In this document: in pieces, positions 54,970 through 64,000 of the stretch
Position numbering within the stretch: the first letter of the stretch is position 1
Layout of the letters: every line of letters starts with the position of its first letter
Source of the DNA: Bacteroidia bacterium
Lineage (GTDB): Bacteria; Bacteroidota; Bacteroidia; Flavobacteriales; Flavobacteriaceae
NCBI GenBank assembly: GCA_030428705.1
Contig: JAUIDI010000002.1
Coordinates: 124,001 to 188,000, forward strand
DNA length: 64,000 bases
Reading direction: 5' to 3'
Translations under genes and position numbers: made by a program
The notes under the pieces: generated by a model
Databases searched by the model: none
What the model was told of the DNA's origin: nothing
What the model saw: the letters and a program-made list of their open reading frames with translations, nothing else

Positions 54970-56724
54970 ATGAAAGAACTAAAACACGTCAACAAGTATT
55001 TCAAGAAGTATTGGTTCAAATTGTTGATGGGTGTGATCATAACTATCATCGCCCGTGTCTTTACACTTATAATGCCTTCTTATGTCAACAAATCGATAAG
55101 TGTCGTGGAGAATTTCATGGGCGGCAAAATCGTGGAGTCCTTGGCTAGGGAACAACTACTACAGTATATTTTGATAATTGTCGGAGCGGCTCTGCTATCG
55201 GGGTTCTTCACATTTCTCATGCGCCAGACCATTATCAACGTTTCAAGATATATCGAGTACGATCTTAAGAACGAGGTTTTCGATCATTATCAATTCTTGA
55301 GCCTTGATTTTTATAAAAAGAACAGAACGGGCGACCTGATGAACCGTATCAGTGAAGATGTCGGCCAGGTGCGAATGTATGCCGGCCCAGCGTTGATGTA
55401 CGGCATCAATACGATCACACTTTTTGCCTGTATCATTCCTATAATGTTCTTTACCGCGCCTACATTGGCCGCCTATGCCTTGATTCCGCTGCCCATTCTT
55501 TCGGTACTTATCTATCAAATAAGTCGGATAATCCACCGACGCAGTACCAAAGTGCAAGAATTTTTGTCTACCCTTTCGACATTTACTCAGGAGACGTTTT
55601 CAGGTGTTTCGGTAATCAAGGCCTATGCCCTTGAGCCTCAAATCAATTCCGAGGTCGGTGTTCTTGCCCTGGAGGGAAAGGACAGGAGTATGGATCTTGC
55701 CAAGGTCAATGCTTGGTTCTTTCCGCTAATGGTGCTGATGATAGGAATCAGCAACATTTTTGTCATTTATATCGGGGGAAGACAATATCTGAATGGGGAA
55801 ATAGCCTCTGTTGGTGTCATCGCCGAATTCATCCTCTACGTGAATATGTTGACTTGGCCCGTGGCCATCGTCGGATGGCTCACTTCAATAGTGCAACGGG
55901 CAGAAGCATCACAAAAAAGAATCAACGAGTTTCTAAAGGAGAAACCTTCGATTACCAATACTGTGATCGGAACGACCCCCATCAAGGGTAAAATAGAGTT
56001 CAAAAATGTTTCGTTCACCTACAGCGATACCAATATTACCGCGCTGAAAAATATTTCCTTTACCATAAACGAAGGCGAAACTGTTGCCATTTTAGGTAAG
56101 ACCGGGGCCGGAAAGTCTACAATCCTAGATTTGGCGGCAAGGCTTTATGACGTTGATTCAGGAGAAATTCTGGTAGACGACGTTCCTATAAAAGAATTGA
56201 ACCTGGAAAGTCTTCGAGGTAGTATAGGTGCCGTGCCGCAAGATGCTTTTCTGTTTTCAGATTCGATCAAGAACAATATTAAGTTCGGCAGGGAAAATGC
56301 CAGTGAAGCCGAAGTTATCGAAGCCGCTAAAAATGCCGTCGTCCACAAAAACATTATAGGTTTTGCAAAGCAGTATGACACGGTTTTGGGCGAAAGAGGA
56401 ATCACGCTGAGCGGAGGACAAAAACAAAGGGTTTCGATTGCCAGGGCTTTGATCAAAGAGCCGCAGATCTACCTATTCGATGACTGCCTTTCGGCGGTGG
56501 ATACCGAAACCGAAGAAGAAATTTTGAACAACCTTAAAAAGGCATCAAGAAATCGAACGACGCTCATCGTAAGCCATAGGGTCTCTTCGGCCAAGAATGC
56601 AGATAAAATACTTGTTATTGAAGACGGAAAGTTGCTCCAAGAAGGGACACATGACCAACTGAACGGTGTCGAAGGTTACTACAGCGAACTTTATCGCAAT
56701 CAGCTTTCGGAGAAAGAAAACTGA
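54970..56724 (+). CDS. ABC transporter, fused permease and ATPase (exporter type)
   Basis: A 584-residue half-transporter that should work as a dimer. Residues 1-320 hold six membrane helices (type I ABC exporter, MsbA-like). The ATPase has Walker A GKTGAGKSTI (about 374), signature TLSGGQKQRVSIARAL (about 478) and Walker B IYLFDDCLSAVD (about 500). It belongs to the MdlA/MdlB-like drug and lipid exporter group; the substrate is unknown. Confidence 0.92.
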   Translation: MKELKHVNKYFKKYWFKLLMGVIITIIARVFTLIMPSYVNKSISVVENFMGGKIVESLAREQLLQYILIIVGAALLSGFFTFLMRQTIINVSRYIEYDLKNEVFDHYQFLSLDFYKKNRTGDLMNRISEDVGQVRMYAGPALMYGINTITLFACIIPIMFFTAPTLAAYALIPLPILSVLIYQISRIIHRRSTKVQEFLSTLSTFTQETFSGVSVIKAYALEPQINSEVGVLALEGKDRSMDLAKVNAWFFPLMVLMIGISNIFVIYIGGRQYLNGEIASVGVIAEFILYVNMLTWPVAIVGWLTSIVQRAEASQKRINEFLKEKPSITNTVIGTTPIKGKIEFKNVSFTYSDTNITALKNISFTINEGETVAILGKTGAGKSTILDLAARLYDVDSGEILVDDVPIKELNLESLRGSIGAVPQDAFLFSDSIKNNIKFGRENASEAEVIEAAKNAVVHKNIIGFAKQYDTVLGERGITLSGGQKQRVSIARALIKEPQIYLFDDCLSAVDTETEEEILNNLKKASRNRTTLIVSHRVSSAKNADKILVIEDGKLLQEGTHDQLNGVEGYYSELYRNQLSEKEN

Positions 56725-56804
56725 AAAATTGTTGCTCCATAAGCATTTTTTTTTCATTTTTGATGGAATAATTACTCACCGTTAGGAACCATATACCACA
56801 CAAA

Positions 56805-57188
56805 ATGGGCGATAGAGATTTAATGGATCAAGAAGAGATTTATTCGAAAGTTTTAAGGGCGGGCAGAAGAACGTATTTCTTCGATGTCAGAAGTACTAAG
56901 GCCGGCGACTACTACCTTACCATTACCGAAAGCAAAAAATTCACCCACGATGATGGTTCTTTTCACTATAAAAAACATAAAATCTATTTATACAAGGAAG
57001 ATTTTAGTGCTTTTAGGGAGCATGTTGAAGAAATGATGGACTATATAATCGGTGAAAAAGGAAGCGAAGTAATCTCTGAAAGACATCAAAAAGATTTCAA
57101 AAAAGAAGAAAATATCGAAGCTCCAATAGAAAATGGGGAAGTAAAATCGACTGAAAACTTTACCGATGTCGACTTTGACGACATTTAA
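56805..57188 (+). CDS. DUF3276 / PUR-alpha-like nucleic-acid-binding protein
   Basis: A 127-residue protein with one PUR repeat: SKVLRAGRRTYFFDVRSTK and DYYLTITESKK, KIYLYKEDFSAFREHVEEMM. The relative in Borrelia (BpuR) binds RNA and DNA. Two starts, at 56805 or 56823, are possible. The C-terminal 40 residues are acidic and disordered. It follows the ABC exporter on the same strand after an 80-base gap and ends in a hairpin terminator. Confidence 0.9.
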   Translation: MGDRDLMDQEEIYSKVLRAGRRTYFFDVRSTKAGDYYLTITESKKFTHDDGSFHYKKHKIYLYKEDFSAFREHVEEMMDYIIGEKGSEVISERHQKDFKKEENIEAPIENGEVKSTENFTDVDFDDI

Positions 57189-57193
57189 ACAAT

Positions 57194-57244
57194 GACCTTA
57201 TCAATAAACAACTTGCGGCCCTTTTGATAGGGTCGTTTTTTTTA
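57194..57244 (+). terminator. Rho-independent terminator after the PUR protein gene
   Basis: GACCTTATCA (57194-57203) pairs with TGATAGGGTC (57225-57234), one G-T wobble, followed by a run of T. Confidence 0.8.
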
Positions 57245-57269
57245 TTTTTAAAGACTTACAAAAATACAT

Positions 57270-59795
57270 ATGAAAAATTTAATTCTCGTTTTTGCAATTG
57301 GCATCCTACAATCAAGCTTCGCCCAACAAACACTTGATCTCAATTATTATTTACCGCAGAACATCACATATGACGAGTCGATTCCCACCCCTAAGGAGAT
57401 TATCGGCCATGAAGTGGGCGAATGGCACGTAACGCACGATAAGCTGATGTTTTATATGCAGACCCTGGCAAAAGCGAGCGATCGGATTTCCATTGAAAAT
57501 CGTGGATCGACTTTCGAAGGAAGACCCATCCTTCTGTTGACCGTTACTTCTCCCAAAAACCATCGGAACATTGATAAAATAAGAGAAGACCATATAGCCC
57601 TTACCGAGAACGAGGCTAACTCATTATCGATCGAAGATATGCCCATAGTGGTCTATCAGGGTTTTTCGATTCACGGCAACGAGCCAAGCGGTGCCAATGC
57701 CGGACTGGCGTATGCCTATTATCTTGCGGCAGCGCAAGGGCCCGAAATCGAATCAATGCTGAACGATTTGGTCATTTTGATGGATCCATCTTTCAATCCT
57801 GACGGATTACAACGATTTGCCTATTGGGCAAATACGAACAAGAGTATCAATCTAAATTCCGATACGAATGAAAGGGAGTATCACGAGGTTTGGCCCGGAG
57901 GCCGTACCAACCACTATTGGTTCGATATGAACCGTGATTGGTTACCAGTTCAGCTTCCTGAAAGTCGCGCCCGTATCGAAACGTTTCACAAATGGTTGCC
58001 CAATATACTCACAGACCACCATGAAATGGGAACGAATTCAACCTTCTTTTTCCAGCCGGGCGAACCGACCAGGGTCCATCCGTTGACCCCTAAAATAAAC
58101 CAGGAGCTGACCGCCGAAATCGGCACCTACCACGCAAAGGCATTGGACAAAATAGGGTCACTATATTATTCAGAAGAAAACTACGACGATTATTATTATG
58201 GAAAAGGCTCTACTTTTCCCGATGTCAACGGAAGCATTGGTATTCTATTCGAGCAAGGAAGCTCACGGGGGCATATTCAAGAAAGTGAAAACGGAACACT
58301 TACCTTTCCCTTTACGATAAGAAATCAGTTCACCACCGCCCTATCGACCATCGAGGCAGCTCAAAATATGCGGACAAAAATCCTGTCATACCAACGCGAT
58401 TTTTATTCAGGAATGCGTTCCGAGTCCGCAAAAACCAAAACCAAGGCCATTGTTTTTGGCGACAGTAAAGATGCCGCCAAGGCATGGCATCTCGCTGAGA
58501 TTCTTAAACGCCATAAAATAAAGGTACATGCATTGGAAAACGATGCGTCATTAGGAGGTAAATCATATAAAAAAGGAAATGCCTATGTGGTGCCCATGGC
58601 CCAAAAGAATCCGAGATTGATCAAGGCCATGTTCGAAAAGCGTACCACTTTTACCGACAGTCTTTTTTATGATATTTCGGCTTGGACCTTTCCGTTAGCC
58701 TTCAATGTGGATTATAGCGAGTTGGGCTCGACATCACGTATGGGCGCAGAGATTTCTGAACTACCTGCCCTATCTGGCGGTGTTGACAAGCAAAGCAACT
58801 ATGCCTATCTGTTCGAATGGAACGAGTATTATACCCCCAAGGCATTGAATAAAATAGTGAATAAAGGTATTCGCGCCAAGGTTGCTAAATCTCCTTTTTC
58901 TTTGGAAGGAAAAAATTATGATTACGGTACCATTATGATTCCTGTCCAAAATCAGGTATTGGATACGTCGCAGCTCCATTCCTTTTTATCCACCGTTGCA
59001 GAAGAAAGTCACTTGCGTATAACCGCCGTCGGTACCGGTTTGACCAAGGGTATCGATTTGGGCAGTAATGACTTTGATCCCATCAAAAAACAGAAGGTCG
59101 CGATTTTGGTCGGCGGTGGGGTCCGTTCGTACGATGCGGGTGAAATCTGGCATCTGTTCGATACCCGGTACAATATGAAATTGACCAAGCTGGATACCGA
59201 GTATTTCGGCGGGGTCGACTTAAGCTCTTACACCGACATTATACTACCTCGATCTTGGGGTTCGGCCTTGAGCAAAAAGAATGCCGACAAATTAAAGGAA
59301 TGGGTCAAAGAAGGCGGCACTTTGATCGGATACACCAATGTGGCCGAATGGCTTGACAAGAACGAATTTTTAAAACTGAAGTTCAAAAAAGATACGACCA
59401 GGGTCGCCAAAAATATTTCTTTTGATCAGAAGGGGGCGTACAATGGTGCCCAGGTAACCGGAGGAGCGATTTTTGAGGCAAAGTTAGATCGCTCGCACCC
59501 TATCAACTTTGGATATAAAAATAACAGGTTGGCCCTATTTCGAAATTCGAACGTTTATATTACCCCTGATAAGCAAAGCTATAACAACCCGATCCAATAT
59601 ACCGATAACCCGCTTCTAAGCGGTTATATCTCGGAAGAAAATGCCGAGCTCATTACAAATTCGGTGCCGTTCGTTGTAAAAAGACTTGGTAAAGGCAGGG
59701 TAATCGTCTTTACAGATAATACCAATTTTCGCGCTTTTTGGTATGGTACTAACAAATTATTGATGAATGCGATTTTCTTTGGGGAAATGATGTAG
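57270..59795 (+). CDS. Secreted M14 zinc carboxypeptidase
   Basis: An 841-residue exported protein (signal peptide ending LQSSFAQ). The M14 peptidase domain is at about residues 50-380: zinc ligands in SIHGNEPSGAN (HxxE, about residue 133) and TDHHEMGTN (His, about 250), catalytic Glu in ILFEQGSSRG. The 450-residue C-terminal part has a Rossmann-like/GATase-type fold (KVAILVGGGVRSYDAGEIW, ILPRSWG), seen in many Bacteroidota M14 proteins. It follows a terminator, so it has its own promoter. Function: peptide or peptidoglycan trimming outside the cell (inference). Confidence 0.9.
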   Translation: MKNLILVFAIGILQSSFAQQTLDLNYYLPQNITYDESIPTPKEIIGHEVGEWHVTHDKLMFYMQTLAKASDRISIENRGSTFEGRPILLLTVTSPKNHRNIDKIREDHIALTENEANSLSIEDMPIVVYQGFSIHGNEPSGANAGLAYAYYLAAAQGPEIESMLNDLVILMDPSFNPDGLQRFAYWANTNKSINLNSDTNEREYHEVWPGGRTNHYWFDMNRDWLPVQLPESRARIETFHKWLPNILTDHHEMGTNSTFFFQPGEPTRVHPLTPKINQELTAEIGTYHAKALDKIGSLYYSEENYDDYYYGKGSTFPDVNGSIGILFEQGSSRGHIQESENGTLTFPFTIRNQFTTALSTIEAAQNMRTKILSYQRDFYSGMRSESAKTKTKAIVFGDSKDAAKAWHLAEILKRHKIKVHALENDASLGGKSYKKGNAYVVPMAQKNPRLIKAMFEKRTTFTDSLFYDISAWTFPLAFNVDYSELGSTSRMGAEISELPALSGGVDKQSNYAYLFEWNEYYTPKALNKIVNKGIRAKVAKSPFSLEGKNYDYGTIMIPVQNQVLDTSQLHSFLSTVAEESHLRITAVGTGLTKGIDLGSNDFDPIKKQKVAILVGGGVRSYDAGEIWHLFDTRYNMKLTKLDTEYFGGVDLSSYTDIILPRSWGSALSKKNADKLKEWVKEGGTLIGYTNVAEWLDKNEFLKLKFKKDTTRVAKNISFDQKGAYNGAQVTGGAIFEAKLDRSHPINFGYKNNRLALFRNSNVYITPDKQSYNNPIQYTDNPLLSGYISEENAELITNSVPFVVKRLGKGRVIVFTDNTNFRAFWYGTNKLLMNAIFFGEMM

Positions 59796-59827
59796 GCAAC
59801 ATTCTTTGTCTGCCTGTTCTTGAAGCG

Positions 59828-60871
59828 TTATCCGATTCTGGTGTAGATCCAGTTGAAAAAAAATACACTTGTTACTACTACAAGCGCCGATCCAGAATTT
59901 GAGGTGGCGGTCAGAAGGATGAATATAATGATATAATATATCGGGTAAGCAAATAATGCGAATGCAAATCGCAAGGTACCCGTAAACTCGGGTTCCCAAA
60001 CTTTTGGCTTGATCAGAAGTCGCCAAGCCGATACCACAGGAAAATTGAGAAGTACAAATACTCCCTTTAAAATATTGCGGGCATACGATGGTCTTGAAAC
60101 ATTTTTTGACTGAGGATTGTTCGCATCGTAATTCGAAATAGTTCCATTGACCTCTTGGGGGTTCAAATAATCCATGCCTTGGGCATCAAGCCAAGATATG
60201 ATGTTTTCGTACTCCGAATCATCTTCGACATGGGTCGTCAAACCTTTTAAGGCCGCGGCGACCGTATCCTTGATTTTTTGTGTGGATCCCGGAATATCGT
60301 TTTTTAAGAGTAAACCTTGAATCGAGATGTTCTCCCCAAAATAAAGTGCGACCCGATCGGGAAAGATTTCGGCATTTTGGTAATTCAACCCGACCGGAAC
60401 CAATTGAATGTCCAATTCAGGATACTTCTCCAAAGCCGCGAACAAAACACGGGTAAAACCTTTGCTCAAAGGTCGCACCCTACGTTTTAGATTGTGGTTC
60501 GCCTCGGGAAACATAAGAATCGCTTCGCCCTGACCTAAAAGTTGTGCACATCGTTCAAAAATGACATTATTGTTCTTTAACGAGTCACGTCCGTCACGAA
60601 TACGATAAATCGGAATCATTTGAAAAAAATCGAAAACCGCTATTAAAATCTTGTTTTTGAATATATCGGACCGTGTCAAAAAGTAAGGCTTCCTGTTGCA
60701 GTCAACTGCAATCAAAAGAACATCCAACAAAGCACTTTGATGATTGGGCAGAAATAGTACAGGTTTGTCCTTTGGCACATTACCCAACCCTGAAACTTTT
60801 ATCTTTCCAAAGAAGAGATAAAGACTCGTCCTTATCCATATCTTGACCAGATTGTATCCGAACTTCTTCAA
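59828..60871 (-). CDS. 1-acyl-glycerol-3-phosphate acyltransferase-like protein
   Basis: A 347-residue PlsC-type acyltransferase. The catalytic motif reads NHQSALLDV, HX5D rather than the usual HX4D; the longer form is common in Bacteroidota PlsC-like proteins. The second motif is FPEANHN (in place of FPEG), with an earlier PIYRIRDGRDSLKNN block. Two C-terminal hydrophobic segments anchor it to the membrane. Its ATG overlaps the stop of the BASS-type symporter gene as ATGA. Confidence 0.85.
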   Translation of the reverse strand: MKKFGYNLVKIWIRTSLYLFFGKIKVSGLGNVPKDKPVLFLPNHQSALLDVLLIAVDCNRKPYFLTRSDIFKNKILIAVFDFFQMIPIYRIRDGRDSLKNNNVIFERCAQLLGQGEAILMFPEANHNLKRRVRPLSKGFTRVLFAALEKYPELDIQLVPVGLNYQNAEIFPDRVALYFGENISIQGLLLKNDIPGSTQKIKDTVAAALKGLTTHVEDDSEYENIISWLDAQGMDYLNPQEVNGTISNYDANNPQSKNVSRPSYARNILKGVFVLLNFPVVSAWRLLIKPKVWEPEFTGTLRFAFALFAYPIYYIIIFILLTATSNSGSALVVVTSVFFFNWIYTRIG

Positions 60872-61806
60872 ACCAGTTTTTCTTCGTTTATCGGTCTATA
60901 TCCCCAAAAGCCCGCCAAAATCAAGCCTGATACCAAATGCCAAATACCCCAAAAAGCGGCCAACAAGGCCATGCCGCCCAAACCATCAAAAAATGTAAAG
61001 ATGAGTAAAAGTCCTAATCCCGAATTCTGAATGCCGGTCTCTATGGTAATGGATCGAACATCACTTTGTGACAATCGCAAAAACTTCGCTAATGAGAAAC
61101 CAGCGGTGAACGCCAAAAGGTTGTGGATCAATACGATCCAAAAAACATAAAACACATACTCTGAAAAGATTTCATGGTTATTATAAAGAGCCAAGAACAC
61201 TAAAGAAATAAAGAATAGTATGGAGACCACCTTCAACACCTTTGCCATTTTTGAAGCTAGAATCGGCATGGTGTGATTTACCAGCATACCCAATATCAAA
61301 GGCAACCCCAACAATAAGGAAACTAATTTGACCATTTCGAACGGTGAAATGGCGACCTCTTTTAACAATAGGGCCGTCGGTTCGTACAGTGACCCCCATA
61401 ATTGTAAATTCAAAGGAGTCATAACCACTGCCAACAAAGTTGCTATCGCGGTCAGGCTGACCGAAAGCGCTGAATTTCCTTTCGCCGCGTGAGCTATAAA
61501 GTTCGAGACATTACCGCCCGGACATGCAGCGACCATAAACATACCCAAAGCAATACTAGGCAAGGGGTCGATAAACCAGACCATTACAAAGGTAATTGTG
61601 GGCAACAAAACAAATTGACTGATTACACCCGTAAAAATGGACTTAGGGTTTTCGAACAATCGTTTAAAATCATCTTTTGAAATTTCAAGAGCCACACCGA
61701 ACATGACCAAGGCCAAGGCCATGTTCATCAACCATAAAGATTCGGTGTCAAAATTAATATGAACGTTATCGAGAATGGTGTCTGTCAAAAAGCAAAGTGA
61801 TTTCAA
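60868..61806 (-). CDS. Bile acid:sodium symporter (BASS) family transporter
   Basis: A 312-residue membrane protein with about nine helices. The BASS signature AACPGGNVSNFIAHAAKGN (about residues 94-112) and ETGIQNSGLGLLLI (about 265) are present; they hold the sodium-site Asn residues. The likely start is TTG at 61806; downstream starts cannot be ruled out. In marine bacteria such proteins move organic anions such as pantoate or taurine-like compounds. Coupled to the acyltransferase gene by a four-base overlap. Confidence 0.87.
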   Translation of the reverse strand: MKSLCFLTDTILDNVHINFDTESLWLMNMALALVMFGVALEISKDDFKRLFENPKSIFTGVISQFVLLPTITFVMVWFIDPLPSIALGMFMVAACPGGNVSNFIAHAAKGNSALSVSLTAIATLLAVVMTPLNLQLWGSLYEPTALLLKEVAISPFEMVKLVSLLLGLPLILGMLVNHTMPILASKMAKVLKVVSILFFISLVFLALYNNHEIFSEYVFYVFWIVLIHNLLAFTAGFSLAKFLRLSQSDVRSITIETGIQNSGLGLLLIFTFFDGLGGMALLAAFWGIWHLVSGLILAGFWGYRPINEEKLV

Positions 61807-61992
61807 GGTCTTTCATAACGATTACACAAGTGAGATTTCACGGTGCCCCTATTGAAGAACGTGTGCAATATAAGACAATCGAATATAAATAATTCGAAGC
61901 TTTTAAGTAAATCATGGGATTAAAAAATTGGCAGCCTCGCAAATTAATTTGACAAATACCTTTAACTTTAAAATCCTTTAAATCGATTTGAA

Positions 61993-62547
61993 ATGGCAAG
62001 AACACCCAGTAATATGATTCCCCTAGGAACAATTGCTCCCGATTTTAAACTTTTGGATACCTTAACCGATGAGTTTTTGACACTTCAATCCTTAAAGGGG
62101 AATAAAGGCACGGTTATCATGTTCATCTGCAATCATTGCCCTTTTGTAAAACATGTGAACCCTGAAATTTCGAAAATGGCCCATGAATACCGGTCCAAAG
62201 ACATCGGATTCGTTGCGATTTCAAGCAACGATATTATCAATTATCCGCAAGATGCACCTGATCTAATGCGGCAAGTTGCCGTAAAAGAAGGTTATGGTTT
62301 TCCTTACCTCTACGATGCCGACCAAGAAATTGCAAAAAAATACGATGCGGCCTGTACACCCGATTTCTACTTGTTCGATTCGGGCCTGAAACTTGTTTAT
62401 CGGGGACAATTGGATAATTCTAGACCCGGAAACGGAATTCCTGTTACAGGAACCGATCTGCGCAATGCCATGGACGCACTACTTGCCGGAGATGAAATAG
62501 ATCCGAATCAAAAACCGAGTATCGGTTGTAATATCAAATGGGCATAA
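61993..62547 (+). CDS. Thioredoxin-fold (AhpC/TSA-like) protein
   Basis: A 184-residue cytoplasmic protein. The redox motif is CNHCPFVKHVNP (about residues 38-49), a CxxC type in the first helix, followed by the AISSNDIINYPQDAPD region and the cis-Pro AACTPDFYLFDSGLK (about 117). This is the common alkyl hydroperoxide/thiol-disulfide family of flavobacteria; peroxidase activity is not assured. It is followed after ten bases by a cupin gene. Confidence 0.9.
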   Translation: MARTPSNMIPLGTIAPDFKLLDTLTDEFLTLQSLKGNKGTVIMFICNHCPFVKHVNPEISKMAHEYRSKDIGFVAISSNDIINYPQDAPDLMRQVAVKEGYGFPYLYDADQEIAKKYDAACTPDFYLFDSGLKLVYRGQLDNSRPGNGIPVTGTDLRNAMDALLAGDEIDPNQKPSIGCNIKWA

Positions 62548-62557
62548 ATAAGCGGCG

Positions 62558-62878
62558 ATGAAAATAGATAAAAACGAGGCTTTGAATAAGCTAGTCGGCG
62601 AAAGTTCACCATTTCTCCCTGTTTTCGAACACGGAACACTTTCTGTGGAAGTATACAAACCTGAAAAAATCGATCTACAGCAGCCACACACACGTGACGA
62701 AGTATATGTTATTATTTCAGGAAGCGGTGAATTTTTAAACGGTGGTGTCAAAATGAATTTCTCTCCCGGTGATTTTCTTTTTGTGCCTGCCGGAGTCGAA
62801 CATCGCTTCGAGAATTTTACCGACGATTTTTCGACTTGGGTAATTTTCTATGGCCCGGAGGGAGGCGAAAAATCTTAA
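62558..62878 (+). CDS. Cupin domain protein
   Basis: A 106-residue single cupin. Motif 1 is QPHTRDEVYVIISGSGEF (about residues 38-55) with metal His and Glu; motif 2 is PAGVEHRFEN (about 83) with the last His. The first His of motif 1 (HxH) is replaced by PHT-type, so three of four ligands are visible. Co-transcribed with the thioredoxin-fold gene (ten-base gap). Function unknown. Confidence 0.87.
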   Translation: MKIDKNEALNKLVGESSPFLPVFEHGTLSVEVYKPEKIDLQQPHTRDEVYVIISGSGEFLNGGVKMNFSPGDFLFVPAGVEHRFENFTDDFSTWVIFYGPEGGEKS

Positions 62879-62888
62879 CTTAAAAGGG

Positions 62889-63434
62889 TCATAGCCAACC
62901 ATTTCTTTTAAGAAGTCCTTCTATATGGGCATAATGATGGCGGCTATGCCAGGCATATTTTCCAATATTCTCCTCTACCGTTACCGTCGAACCATCTTCA
63001 GGATGTCTGTACGATTTTTGTAAGTCATCGTTTGAGAGTCCCCTCAGCAGAAAAACCATCTTGGCATGAAGTGCTTTTAGGTAATCAAGCGAAAGTTCGA
63101 TAGGTGCGGTTTTGGTATCGAACAAATCGGCCCAATCTTTTTCCTGATACGCTTTGATCAACGGACTTTCTTCGGTCAACGACCATTTAAAACGAGTATA
63201 ACTGTGGTGATGGCTATCTGCAATATGATGTACGACTTGTCGGACTGTCCAACCGTCCTGACGATACGGGGTATCCAGTTGTTCTTCGGAAAGATTTTTC
63301 ACCAAATTGTGCAATTTACCGGGTAAATCTTCCAAGACTTGAATCCATTCCTGTACATTTTCACCCGTTATTGGTTCTGGTCGCTCAAACTTTCCTATTG
63401 GGTATCGAAGCTTATCCAATGCTATATTTTCCAT
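62889..63434 (-). CDS. DinB/YfiT-like metal-dependent protein
   Basis: A 181-residue four-helix DinB-fold protein of the bacillithiol-transferase/YfiT type. Metal His candidates lie in VVHHIADSHHHSYTRFK (about residues 68-84) and AWHSRHHYAHIEGL (about 160). The WTVRQVVHH start of the first motif is family-typical. Members transfer thiols or bind Zn/Ni; bacillithiol is made in some Bacteroidota. Convergent with the cupin gene. Confidence 0.87.
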   Translation of the reverse strand: MENIALDKLRYPIGKFERPEPITGENVQEWIQVLEDLPGKLHNLVKNLSEEQLDTPYRQDGWTVRQVVHHIADSHHHSYTRFKWSLTEESPLIKAYQEKDWADLFDTKTAPIELSLDYLKALHAKMVFLLRGLSNDDLQKSYRHPEDGSTVTVEENIGKYAWHSRHHYAHIEGLLKRNGWL

Positions 63435-63578
63435 TCCCTAAAAATAAAAAAGAAAAACAATCCGAACCGTAAAATCAGGAATACTTTGAATACAGATTCC
63501 ATTTTGAAACGGCATCGACGAAATTCAAAATTTAATACATTTTTAACGATGAAAAAAAGATAGCCGACAATAATCTAC

Positions 63579-63586
63579 TAAATTTG
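63579..63586 (+). promoter_or_regulatory. -7 box TAAATTTG for the peroxiredoxin gene
   Basis: Full TAnnTTTG match, 35 bases before the ATG at 63622. No OxyR-like site is evident in the 187-base spacer. Confidence 0.55.
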
Positions 63587-63621
63587 TAGGATAATAATTA
63601 TTCATCTCTAAAACTTTTAAA

Positions 63622-64000
63622 ATGGCAACAATACGATTGGGCGACAAAGCCCCCGATTTTACGGCGAACAGTTCAATGGGTCCCATTAATTTTTACGACT
63701 ATCTGGGCGATGGTTGGGGTATCCTATTCTCCCATCCTGCAGATTTTACGCCTGTCTGCACGACCGAATTGGGTACCGCGGCCAAGTTCAAGGGCGAGTT
63801 CGACAAGCGAAACGTTAAAATGCTTGCATTGAGTGTAGATGGTGCCGAGTCACATAACGAATGGATCAAAGACATAAATGAAGTGCAACAAACGACCGTG
63901 AACTTTCCCATCATTGCAGATGAGGACAAAAAGGTTTCCGACCTTTATGATATGATACACCCAAATGCGGACAATAACCTTACCGTGCGTTCGGTATTCA
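63622..64000 (+). CDS. Peroxiredoxin, 1-Cys (Prx6) type, 3' end cut by window
   Basis: The first 126 codons of a peroxiredoxin. The N-terminus is ATIRLGDKAPDFTANSS; the peroxidatic Cys lies in SHPADFTPVCTTELG (about residue 49), with the conserved Pro and Thr of PxxxTxxC. The VDGAESHNEWIKDI segment is typical of the Prx6/1-Cys group. No resolving Cys is seen in the visible part; the C-terminal dimer arm lies beyond the window. It reduces peroxides in the cytoplasm. Confidence 0.93.
   Translation, partial: MATIRLGDKAPDFTANSSMGPINFYDYLGDGWGILFSHPADFTPVCTTELGTAAKFKGEFDKRNVKMLALSVDGAESHNEWIKDINEVQQTTVNFPIIADEDKKVSDLYDMIHPNADNNLTVRSVF

Overview
The window is chromosomal DNA from a marine-type member of the Flavobacteriaceae (Bacteroidota), close in style to Maribacter, Zobellia or Arenibacter; genus is inference. 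The reasons are: type IX secretion sorting domains of both type A and type B; a gliding-type secreted protein cluster; many leaders of the Bacteroidota form TAnnTTTG at -7 (with TTTG 19 bases upstream in the best case) and no Shine-Dalgarno sequences; a nusB / DUF1573 / yajC cluster; a DUF3276 (PUR-alpha) protein; and moderate GC content. About 59 protein genes are supported. I see no rRNA, tRNA, CRISPR array, transposase or phage gene.

Layout. 0-5 kb: CCA-adding enzyme (5' end outside the window), heme A synthase, a pRiA4b-ORF3-like protein, a nucleoid-associated protein and a leftward gene with kinase-like motifs. 5.2-12.6 kb: an ABC-2 type exporter pair followed by three large secreted proteins with type B T9SS signals, two of them tandem paralogues. 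12.7-25.3 kb: housekeeping and stress genes (uvrB, a variant M20 peptidase, Hsp20, TerB-like, DUF1456, sucC, Lon-N domain protein, lysA, a periplasmic thioredoxin, an M1 aminopeptidase). 25.3-32.0 kb: an accessory stretch of eight leftward, unrelated single genes with hairpin-rich spacers; one of them, a methyltransferase, is clearly GC-rich. 32-39 kb: a PhoX-like secreted phosphatase with a 144-bp tandem repeat, a methyltransferase, guaB, and an operon for an outer-membrane porin, a covalent-flavin protein and a four-helix membrane protein behind a promoter flanked by two matching palindromes. 39.2-45.7 kb: a secreted oxidation locus (DUF1080 protein, a cupredoxin-fused dehydrogenase lipoprotein, a VCBS propeller protein, an esterase-bicupin fusion). 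45.9-64 kb: HMG-CoA lyase, LysE exporter, pyrD, pepT, a Tat-exported Gfo/Idh/MocA oxidoreductase, yajC, DUF1573, nusB, an ABC exporter, a PUR protein, an M14 carboxypeptidase, an acyltransferase coupled to a BASS-type symporter, thiol and cupin proteins, a DinB-like protein and the start of a 1-Cys type peroxiredoxin.

How it fits together. Most of the window is ordinary flavobacterial core. Two places look most worth following. First, the porin/flavin/membrane-protein operon (36.66-38.96 kb), whose promoter is bracketed by two near-palindromes sharing TATTTA/TAAATA arms, as expected for a metal- or redox-responsive repressor. Second, the 39.2-45.7 kb locus plus the Gfo/Idh/MocA gene at 51.4 kb, which together contain the enzyme types expected for oxidation, 3-keto-glycoside cleavage and re-reduction of sugars outside the cytoplasm, with a blue-copper domain in place of the usual c-type heme. 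These roles are inferred from family membership and gene order.
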